A stretch of DNA of 6,456 nucleotides from Cellvibrionaceae bacterium (GTDB lineage Bacteria; Pseudomonadota; Gammaproteobacteria; Pseudomonadales; Cellvibrionaceae): positions 1 to 6,456 of the forward strand of contig JAUVQU010000137.1 of the NCBI GenBank assembly GCA_030597965.1. The letters run 5' to 3'. Shown here piece by piece: positions 1 to 5,431 of this stretch. The notes under the pieces were generated by a model, which was not told the origin of the DNA, did not search any database, and saw nothing but the letters and a program-made list of their open reading frames with translations. The number at the start of each line of letters is the position of its first letter. Positions within the stretch are counted from its first letter, which is position 1. A program made the translations under genes and the position numbers.

Positions 1-467
1 TCCATCACACGATAGCTGCCTTTATTGCTACCGTAGCGGGTTTCAACCCCGATAATGGCAACCACTACCTGAGCAGGGACTCCATACTCTTTCTCCGCAC
101 GCTCTAAAGTCTCTTGATTCTTCAACCAAAAATCGACACCTTTAGACACGCGGGAATCTGTGAGAAATATTTTGCTGTACTCGGCCCATGTCAGTGTTTT
201 TTCAGCCGGGCGCGACATGGCATCAATGATGGATTGTTTTTTCTCCACCTGAGCAAACAAACTCACTAAATCTTCCCGCTCAAAGCCTTCCTCAGCCACC
301 ATTTCATCAATCAGCTGAATGGCTAGCGGATGCTGGCTGTAATCTGCATGGGCGCCAGATAAAAATACAGCACTCATGATCAACAAGATTCCTCGCAAAG
401 GCACGCTTAATAACACGCCCTCCACCAATAGACGCTTAACTTTTTGTTGTTTGATTTGAAAGAACAA
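1..467 (-). CDS. mltB: Lytic murein transglycosylase B (GH103), 5' part, cut by the window edge
   Basis: MltB cleaves the MurNAc-GlcNAc bond of peptidoglycan in the periplasm, leaving 1,6-anhydro-MurNAc ends. The window holds the first 155 codons; the gene runs off the left edge. The start is a TTG at 467-465, chosen because AGGAGGT lies 4 nt upstream, an in-frame TAG (479-477) lies just before it, and no ATG precedes the signal peptide. Residues 1-41 look like a signal peptide: K/R-rich n-region, hydrophobic stretch GILLIMSAVFL, and a likely cut after SGAHA. There is no lipobox Cys, so this appears to be a soluble periplasmic form, unlike the lipoprotein MltB of E. coli. The catalytic motif GVETRYG is at residues 140-146, with Glu142 (codon 44-42) the expected catalytic acid, preceded by the family-typical YGVPAQVVVAII. 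It lies 126 nt downstream of rodA and may have its own promoter. The family call is secure; the exact start is strongly supported. Confidence 0.93.
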   Translation of the reverse strand, partial: MFFQIKQQKVKRLLVEGVLLSVPLRGILLIMSAVFLSGAHADYSQHPLAIQLIDEMVAEEGFEREDLVSLFAQVEKKQSIIDAMSRPAEKTLTWAEYSKIFLTDSRVSKGVDFWLKNQETLERAEKEYGVPAQVVVAIIGVETRYGSNKGSYRVM

Positions 468-471
468 CTCG

Positions 472-478
472 ACCTCCT
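472..478 (-). promoter_or_regulatory. Strong Shine-Dalgarno of mltB, decides a TTG start
   Basis: The minus strand reads AGGAGGT, then CGAG, then TTG. The match to the anti-Shine-Dalgarno is near perfect and the spacing is good. It is the strongest ribosome-binding site in the window, and it fixes the mltB start at TTG 467-465 rather than at a later GTG or ATG, which would truncate the signal peptide. Confidence 0.85.
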
Positions 479-492
479 AAATAGGTAACTTT

Positions 493-518
493 TTTATTGT
501 CATCCCTATGACAATAAA
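493..518. repeat. Perfect inverted repeat in the rodA-mltB gap (mltB-proximal)
   Basis: On the plus strand TTTATTGTCAT (493-503) and ATGACAATAAA (508-518) are exact reverse complements, separated by CCCT. On the coding (minus) strand the second arm is followed by A residues, not a T-run, so this is not a canonical terminator for rodA. The core TTGTCAT-N4-ATGACAA looks like a dimeric-repressor operator, or could form an 11-bp hairpin in the mltB leader about 15 nt upstream of its Shine-Dalgarno. The symmetry is seen directly; the function is inferred. Confidence 0.6.
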
Positions 519-533
519 CTTCGAAAATAACTC

Positions 534-558
534 AGCGTAATAATAAAATTATTACGCT
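534..558. repeat. Perfect inverted repeat in the rodA-mltB gap (rodA-proximal)
   Basis: AGCGTAATAAT (534-544) and ATTATTACGCT (548-558) are exact reverse complements around a 3-nt AAA centre, giving 25 bp of symmetry. On the minus strand it is followed by GAGTTATTTTCG, a poor T-tract, so it is at best a weak terminator after rodA; an operator is equally possible. It overlaps the -10 region of the only candidate promoter seen for mltB. It is unrelated in sequence to the second inverted repeat 15 bp away. Confidence 0.55.
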
Positions 559-576
559 ATAAAAATCACACGACAA
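548..576 (-). promoter_or_regulatory. Weak sigma-70-like promoter candidate for mltB
   Basis: On the minus strand TTGTCG (576-571) is followed after 17 nt by AATAAT (553-548). These match the -35 and -10 consensus at 4/6 and 5/6, but the first, important T of the -10 is missing. Transcription would begin near 541, inside the inverted repeat at 534-558, giving an mltB leader of roughly 75 nt. AT-rich sequence yields such matches by chance, so this is only a candidate. Confidence 0.22.
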
Positions 577-593
577 ACGAGAGGTCACCCCAC

Positions 594-1730
594 TCATTTC
601 TTTTTTGTACCAATGGCCATAACGATGCCAAAACCCGCCATCAGTGTCACAATCGAGGTGCCGCCATGACTCACCAGTGGCAATGGTACCCCGACTACCG
701 GTAACAATCCGCTAACCATGCCCACATTTACAAACACATAGATAAAGAACGTAAAGACAATGCTGCCAGCCAACAATCGGCCAAAAGTATCCTGAGCGTT
801 GAAGGCTAACCATAAACCGCGGCCAATAATGAGCGCATAAATAGCAAACAAATAGAGCACACCCAATAAACCATGCTCTTCGGCCAGTACGGCGATGATA
901 AAATCTGTGTGGCTTTCAGGCAAGAAGTTAAGCTGTGACTGGGTACCATTTAACCAACCCTTGCCCTCTAGCCCTCCGGAACCAATCGCCGTTTTCGACT
1001 GGATGATATTCCAGCCAGAACCGAGTTTATCAGCCTCAGGGTTAAACAGTGTCAAAATTCGCTGCTGCTGATAAGTGTGTAGCACGAAATTCCAAATCGG
1101 CCAGACACTGGCCAAAAGTAACCCCACAGCACCAAAAATATAACGCCAACGCAGACCAGCAAAAAACAGCGCCAACAAACCGGAAGTCGCCACTAAAATA
1201 GACGTGCCCAGATCCGGTTGCTTCATAATCAATAGGGTTGGAATGCTGACAAGCACCAAGGTAACAAAGACATGCTTAAAATTCGGCGGCAAAATACGCT
1301 GGCTCAGATAAGCGGCAACCATGAGTGGCATAGCCAGCTTTAACACCTCTGCAGGCTGGAATCGAAAACCACCAAGGCTCAACCAGCGCTGCGCGCCCTT
1401 TGCCCCCACACCAAAGAAAATCACCAGCACCAGTAAACCGACACCCATCGCATAGAACCAGGGGGCCCAGTACCGATAAGTATTAAGACGAATTTGAGCG
1501 GCAACAAACATCGCGCCATAGGCAATGCAGAAGAAAATCGCCTGGCGCTTCACATAATGCCAGTCCTGTCCGCTGGCACTGTAGAGTACAAATAAGCCGT
1601 AAGCGGTGACAAGGAACAGCCCCAACAACAAGGGCAAATCCATGTGTAAACGCTGGGATAAACTCACGGGACGGCGCAGATGACTACTCGCCTCTGGCAT
1701 GCGACGCTTAAAATCTCCCGCGCGGCTCAT
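594..1730 (-). CDS. mrdB: RodA, elongasome SEDS peptidoglycan glycosyltransferase
   Basis: RodA is the integral-membrane SEDS polymerase that extends glycan strands from lipid II during lateral wall growth, working with PBP2 and MreBCD. The 378-residue product is close to the family norm (E. coli about 370) and has many hydrophobic segments. Recognisable motifs are RFQPAEVLKLAMPL (123-136), KQPDLGTS (170-177), the large extracytoplasmic loop GSGWNIIQSKTAIGSGG (237-253), and PESHTDF (271-277), where Asp276 corresponds to the catalytic Asp of RodA. The SEDS signature runs from NVGMVSGLLPVVGVPLP to SHGGTS (335-359). The ATG overlaps the mrdA stop as ATGA, implying translational coupling, with a modest AGGA about 9 nt upstream. 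The cytoplasmic N-terminus (about 1-30) is somewhat long and basic. The stop is TGA, after three Lys residues. Identification is very secure. Confidence 0.98.
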   Translation of the reverse strand: MSRAGDFKRRMPEASSHLRRPVSLSQRLHMDLPLLLGLFLVTAYGLFVLYSASGQDWHYVKRQAIFFCIAYGAMFVAAQIRLNTYRYWAPWFYAMGVGLLVLVIFFGVGAKGAQRWLSLGGFRFQPAEVLKLAMPLMVAAYLSQRILPPNFKHVFVTLVLVSIPTLLIMKQPDLGTSILVATSGLLALFFAGLRWRYIFGAVGLLLASVWPIWNFVLHTYQQQRILTLFNPEADKLGSGWNIIQSKTAIGSGGLEGKGWLNGTQSQLNFLPESHTDFIIAVLAEEHGLLGVLYLFAIYALIIGRGLWLAFNAQDTFGRLLAGSIVFTFFIYVFVNVGMVSGLLPVVGVPLPLVSHGGTSIVTLMAGFGIVMAIGTKKK

Positions 1731-3604
1731 AGTGGAGCATCCTCATCAGACTGATCCAGCATATAAACATCCACCACTTTACGCGCCACCTTAGCTGCAG
1801 ATGAACTCTTCTCACCATTTTCCACAATCACCGCAATGGCGATCTTAGGATCATCCACGGGCGCAAAAGCGACAAACAATGCATGATCACGCTGGCGTTC
1901 TTTTAAGGCTTCGGAGTCATATTCCTCACCCTGAGCAATACCAACCACCTGCGCAGTACCTGTTTTACCCGCCATACGGTAGGTCAGACCACGATTGATA
2001 GATTGAGCCGTACCCCTTGGGGAATGAACGACATCCTCCATTGCCTTGTAAACAGAATCCCAGTGACGCTCACTTACTTTAAGACCTTGGGTTTCATTTA
2101 AGTCTTCGTTATCTTCTTCACGTGCGTCCTCTTCGGGGCCGACATTGCGCACAAATTTTGGCTTAATTAGCTCACCACGTGAAGCCAAGGTCGCTGACAT
2201 AGTCGCTAATTGCAGAGGCGTTGTTAACACAGCACCCTGACCAATACCCACATTGATAGTATCACCCGGATACCAAGCCAAACCTCGCGCACGCCTCTTC
2301 CATTCACGGGAAGGCCAAATACCGGTACGCTCACTCGGAATATCAACACCCGTGCGCACGCCCAAACCAAAGTGACTGCCGAACTCATGCATTCGATCAA
2401 TGCCTGTCTTGTAGGCCAATTCATAAAAATAAGTATCGCAAGACTGGACAATCGCCTGATGCAACTGCACACGATGGGCGTGCCCCTTGCGCTTCCAATC
2501 TCGGTATTTCCGCTCTTCGCCTTTTAGCTGGAAATAGCCGGGATCAAGCACGCTCGATTGCGTATTTACCACCCCGGCATGCAAACCGCCTAAGCCCAAC
2601 ATTGGCTTAACCGTAGAACCCGGCGGATATTGGCCTTGTATCGCTCGGTTAAACAAGGGCAAATCTAAAGAACCATTCAGCGCATCGTAATCTTTATAGC
2701 TGATACCCGTCACAAATAAATTTGGGTCATAACTGGGGGTACTGACCATCACCAGAACTCCACCAGTTTTCACATCCAGCGCCACCACGGAGCCACGGCG
2801 ACCATCCATTGCTGCAACTGCTGCTGCTTGTAATTCAATATCCAAATACAATCGAAGGTCTTCACCCGGTTGCGGATCAATACGCTCTAACACCCGTAAT
2901 ACGCGACCCCGGGCATTAGTCTCCACGTGTTCGTAACCCACCTCACCCAGTAAGCGCCCTTCGTACTGGCGCTCCAAACCAATTTTGCCAATGGTGTGGG
3001 TGCCTCGGTAACGGCGGTATTGATCCTCATCAAAACCCTCTAACTCTCGCTCATTAATACGGCCTACGTAACCTACACTGTGCGCCAACAAATCACCAAA
3101 TGGGTAGTCACGCACCAACTGCGCCTCAACCTCAACACCTGGCAGGCGATATTCATTCACCGCGATACGAGCAATATCTACTTCTGTGAGACGGTATTTG
3201 AGTGGCACAGCCTGAAAAGGGCGACGGCGCTGCTTTTGACGCTTGTGATAACCTTCAATGTCGCGGTCACGCAACTCAACCAGTCCACCGAGTACCGCCA
3301 GGGTTTCATCAATATCACCCAAATATTCTTTGATCAAACTCAGGGTATAACTGGGGCGATTATCCGCTATTAGCACACCCTTACGGTCATAAATAAGACC
3401 TCGGGTAGGCGCTATAGGCTGTACCTGCACTCGATTCTTATCTGACTGGGTAACAAAATCCTGATGCTTGATGACCTGCAGCTGGTAGAAACGGCCGAGC
3501 AAAACACCCACCAGAATAAAAATGATAATTACTGCCATCAGCAGACGGAAATTAAAAATTCTCGCGTCTTTATAATGATCTTTTAGGTGATGTGAATCAG
3601 GCAT
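1727..3604 (-). CDS. mrdA: Penicillin-binding protein 2, elongasome transpeptidase
   Basis: PBP2 is the class B PBP that cross-links new glycan strands in the lateral wall, paired with RodA. It is anchored in the inner membrane with its catalytic domain in the periplasm. The 625 residues comprise a short cytoplasmic tail whose LKDH.KDAR stretch supports this ATG start, one membrane helix (about 20-38), a pedestal/dimerisation domain with RGLIYDRKGVLIADN (68-82) and HTIGKIGLERQYE (203-215), and the transpeptidase domain. Active-site motifs are STVK at 330-333 with nucleophile Ser330, SCD at 388-390 (the SxD form usual in PBP2), and KTGT at 547-550. An acidic linker at 491-504 (EEDAREEDNEDLNE) lies between motifs two and three. 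The Shine-Dalgarno is weak (AGAG, 7 nt upstream), and the 130-nt leader is structured. Its stop overlaps the rodA start. Confidence 0.98.
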   Translation of the reverse strand: MPDSHHLKDHYKDARIFNFRLLMAVIIIFILVGVLLGRFYQLQVIKHQDFVTQSDKNRVQVQPIAPTRGLIYDRKGVLIADNRPSYTLSLIKEYLGDIDETLAVLGGLVELRDRDIEGYHKRQKQRRRPFQAVPLKYRLTEVDIARIAVNEYRLPGVEVEAQLVRDYPFGDLLAHSVGYVGRINERELEGFDEDQYRRYRGTHTIGKIGLERQYEGRLLGEVGYEHVETNARGRVLRVLERIDPQPGEDLRLYLDIELQAAAVAAMDGRRGSVVALDVKTGGVLVMVSTPSYDPNLFVTGISYKDYDALNGSLDLPLFNRAIQGQYPPGSTVKPMLGLGGLHAGVVNTQSSVLDPGYFQLKGEERKYRDWKRKGHAHRVQLHQAIVQSCDTYFYELAYKTGIDRMHEFGSHFGLGVRTGVDIPSERTGIWPSREWKRRARGLAWYPGDTINVGIGQGAVLTTPLQLATMSATLASRGELIKPKFVRNVGPEEDAREEDNEDLNETQGLKVSERHWDSVYKAMEDVVHSPRGTAQSINRGLTYRMAGKTGTAQVVGIAQGEEYDSEALKERQRDHALFVAFAPVDDPKIAIAVIVENGEKSSSAAKVARKVVDVYMLDQSDEDAPL

Positions 3605-3621
3605 GAAAACTCTGTAGTAAT

Positions 3622-3668
3622 ACTTAGCAGTACGGCTCCGTACATCAATACAATACGTATTGCTAAGT
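3622..3668. repeat. Nested dyad symmetries in the mrdA leader
   Basis: Three symmetric elements share 47 bp. The outer arms ACTTAGCA (3622-3629) and TGCTAAGT (3661-3668) are exact reverse complements. Inside are GTACGG-CT-CCGTAC (3630-3643), which directly abuts one outer arm, and the 12-bp palindrome CAATACGTATTG (3651-3662), which shares its last two bases with the other arm. In RNA from the minus strand the outer stem could enclose a small GC-containing hairpin, ending 17 nt before the mrdA ATG. No T-run follows, so a classical terminator is unlikely. It could be an operator, a leader RNA fold, or chance. Confidence 0.45.
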
Positions 3669-3698
3669 GCACGTTTTATTAGCCCGCCATGTAATCAT
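3663..3698 (-). other. Possible 11-codon leader ORF upstream of mrdA
   Basis: On the minus strand GAGG lies 4 nt before an ATG (3698-3696) that opens an 11-codon frame, MITWRANKTCT, closed by TAG at 3665-3663. The TAG falls inside the outer arm TGCTAAGT/ACTTAGCA of the mrdA leader dyad, so a terminating ribosome would sit on that arm. There is no run of one regulatory amino acid, so a classical attenuator peptide is not indicated. ORFs this short are common by chance. This is a candidate only. Confidence 0.15.
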
Positions 3699-3734
3699 GT
3701 TGCCTCAGTCGAAACAAGCCAAGCGGATGACGGT

Positions 3735-4202
3735 TTATTTATGGTAGGGGTGATTATTAAGGATGCTCCATGCTCGATACAACTGCTCAGCCAAGACGAT
3801 ACGAACCAATGGATGGGGTAGCGTCAACGCCGACATCGACCACTTAGCATCGGCGCGAGCCAAACACTCCGGCGCCAAACCATCAGGGCCACCCACCAGC
3901 AAACTGTAATTGCTGTACTCCATACTCCAGTCGGCCAGATTACTGGCCAACTTCTCAGTGCTCCACGGCTTGCCCTGCACATCCAGAGCAATCACTTTAT
4001 CACCCTTAGGGATTGCCGCCATCATCTGCTCACCTTCTTTAGCGATGGCTTTAGCAATGGAAGCATTCTTGCCCCTAGGGCCAAGAGGCAATTCGACAAC
4101 TTCCAGGGAGAAATCACGGGGCAGGCGCTTGGCGTACTCATTAAAACCAGTTTCAACCCAGGCGGGCATTTTGGTGCCGACAGCAATTAACTTGAAGCGC
4201 AT
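3735..4202 (-). CDS. rlmH: 23S rRNA pseudouridine-1915 N3-methyltransferase RlmH
   Basis: RlmH is a SPOUT-fold enzyme that uses S-adenosylmethionine to methylate N3 of pseudouridine 1915 in helix 69 of 23S rRNA, acting on assembled 70S ribosomes. At 155 residues the product has exactly the usual family length. The N-terminus MRFKLIAVGTKMPAWVETGF is typical. The SAM-binding knot contains LVGGPDGL (102-109), followed by LTLPHPLVRIVLAEQLYRAW (127-146), and the protein ends with the conserved NNHPYHK tail. A purine-rich GGTGGGGG tract 7 nt before the ATG serves as ribosome-binding site. The gene lies 154 nt downstream of rsfS, a wider gap than the near-contiguous rsfS-rlmH arrangement usual in relatives, and 130 nt upstream of mrdA. 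The stop is TAA. Confidence 0.97.
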   Translation of the reverse strand: MRFKLIAVGTKMPAWVETGFNEYAKRLPRDFSLEVVELPLGPRGKNASIAKAIAKEGEQMMAAIPKGDKVIALDVQGKPWSTEKLASNLADWSMEYSNYSLLVGGPDGLAPECLARADAKWSMSALTLPHPLVRIVLAEQLYRAWSILNNHPYHK

Positions 4203-4356
4203 AACAACACCCCCACCCTAAGGTGCTTCTAGAAATAGTAGTTGTCGTGTGAGAACACCAAAAGTAGGGGCCCTGAAAGCCAGTACAGAACGGCCAAAGC
4301 AGATGCCACGAACTGACGTCACTATATCGCGTGAAAAATACATTTCTGGCGGGCCT

Positions 4357-4698
4357 TTAGCTATCTTCTCGACCGGCCGGAGTAATACTCCACAGTTTTT
4401 CCAAATCATAAAAGCTGCGGGTAGCGGGCAACATAACATGCAGAATAGTGTCACCAAAATCAGCCAAGACCCACTCACCAGAATCCAAACCTTCGACGCC
4501 CATAGCAGGCATACCCCGCTTTTTGGCTTCATCGACAGCGTTTTGTGCAATAGACTTCACATGACGATTGGATGTACCGCTGGCAATAATCAATGTATCG
4601 GCCACATCCGTCAGCTCAGTCACATCAAGAGTAAGTACATCTTGAGCTTTTAAATCATCCAACGCTTCAAGAATAATCTGGTTTATATCTGTAGACAT
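4357..4698 (-). CDS. rsfS: Ribosome silencing factor RsfS (YbeB/Iojap family)
   Basis: RsfS binds ribosomal protein uL14 on the 50S subunit and blocks joining with 30S, lowering translation under nutrient limitation. The 113-residue product has the family length and the core motifs: DTLIIASGTSNRHVKSIA (34-51), the EG..SGEWVLADFGDTILHVM block (69-89), and RSFYDLEKLW (94-103). The ATG at 4698-4696 is preceded by AGGAAAGG with a rather long spacer of 11 nt, in A/T-rich sequence. It follows nadD by 34 nt, so the two are probably cotranscribed, and ends with TAA. A minus-strand reading frame at 4218-4550 overlaps it in another frame and shows no family resemblance. Confidence 0.97.
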   Translation of the reverse strand: MSTDINQIILEALDDLKAQDVLTLDVTELTDVADTLIIASGTSNRHVKSIAQNAVDEAKKRGMPAMGVEGLDSGEWVLADFGDTILHVMLPATRSFYDLEKLWSITPAGREDS

Positions 4699-4732
4699 AT
4701 GTTTTAAAACCTTTCCTATTAAAGAGTGCTAT

Positions 4733-5398
4733 TCAGGGCACCTTAACTGAACTATCACGGTACAAACCGTGTTGCTCGATATAATCATAGACGGCGGTGG
4801 GCAGCTGCTCACTCAAACCATCGGTTAATTGTTCCGAAGAAGCCAATGCTTCCCTGAGCGCCGTTGATGAAACATCCACCAAACTGAGTGTTTCTATCAC
4901 CACACCACCCTGCGGCTGCAGGCTGAGTTTATCCGCTGACAGCCGATGGCTCTTCAGCCACTCAGCCACTTCACCCTCTATGGGCAATGTCCAACCCGGG
5001 CGAGCGGCTACCACCAGGTGCGCATAATCCAGTAGCTCGCGCCAGTGGTACCACAGATTGATGGTGTTCAGTGAATCCATCCCCACACACCAACAGAGAG
5101 AGACATCGTCACCCTGCTCCGCACGGATCTCCTGCAAAGTGTCCAAAGTATAGGATGCCTTTGGGCGATTTAACTCGCGGGCATCCACCTGTAACTGCGG
5201 ATAATCTGCAATGGCTAATTCAACCATTACCAAACGCTGCGCACTGGTTCGAGCTGGAGCTTCTTTTAACGGAGGCAAATGGCACGGCAGCAAATGCATT
5301 TCATCGAACTGCAGCTTCTCTTTAAACTCCAGCGCCATGCGGAGATGCCCCATATGCACTGGATCAAACGTGCCGCCAAACAGGCCGATGGTTTTCAC
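4733..5398 (-). CDS. nadD: Nicotinate-nucleotide adenylyltransferase
   Basis: NadD transfers AMP from ATP to nicotinic acid mononucleotide, giving deamido-NAD, the penultimate step of NAD synthesis in the cytoplasm. The 221 residues match the family. The nucleotidyltransferase signature GGTFDPVHMGH is at 8-18, with the HxGH motif at 15-18. ASYTLDTL (81-88) and VGMDSL (105-110) are typical of NadD, SSTALR (177-182) is the second ATP-binding motif, and the C-terminus shows LPTAVYDYIEQHGLY (199-213). The start codon is GTG (5398-5396): no ATG lies upstream in frame before an in-frame TAG, and the signature begins only a few residues in. GGTGAG about 6 nt upstream is the likely ribosome-binding site. 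It lies 33 nt after proA, implying one transcript. The stop is TGA. Confidence 0.97.
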   Translation of the reverse strand: MKTIGLFGGTFDPVHMGHLRMALEFKEKLQFDEMHLLPCHLPPLKEAPARTSAQRLVMVELAIADYPQLQVDARELNRPKASYTLDTLQEIRAEQGDDVSLCWCVGMDSLNTINLWYHWRELLDYAHLVVAARPGWTLPIEGEVAEWLKSHRLSADKLSLQPQGGVVIETLSLVDVSSTALREALASSEQLTDGLSEQLPTAVYDYIEQHGLYRDSSVKVP

Positions 5399-5431
5399 TG
5401 GATTCTCACCCCTAAATGCCTAGCCCTCACG

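Noticed and set aside
534..558. Rho-independent terminator after rodA.
   Set aside because: The stem is AT-rich and is followed on the coding strand by GAGTTATTTTCG rather than a T-run; it is kept as an inverted repeat of unknown role.
2224..3373. Minus-strand frame 2224-2472 and plus-strand frame 3080-3373 inside mrdA.
   Set aside because: Both lie wholly within the intact PBP2 gene in other frames and have no recognisable content.
566..4251. The 11-mer TCACACGACAA occurs on the plus strand at 566-576 and on the minus strand at 4250-4240, in two intergenic gaps.
   Set aside because: Several 11-bp matches are expected by chance in 6.4 kb; the flanks do not match and no third copy was noticed.
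4218..4550. A 110-codon minus-strand frame covering part of rsfS and the rsfS-rlmH gap.
   Set aside because: It overlaps rsfS in another frame, its translation resembles no family, and rsfS is fully explained by its own frame with conserved motifs.
4249..4653. A plus-strand frame of 134 codons antisense to rsfS and the gap.
   Set aside because: No good ribosome-binding site or recognisable motif; composition fits an antisense shadow of rsfS.
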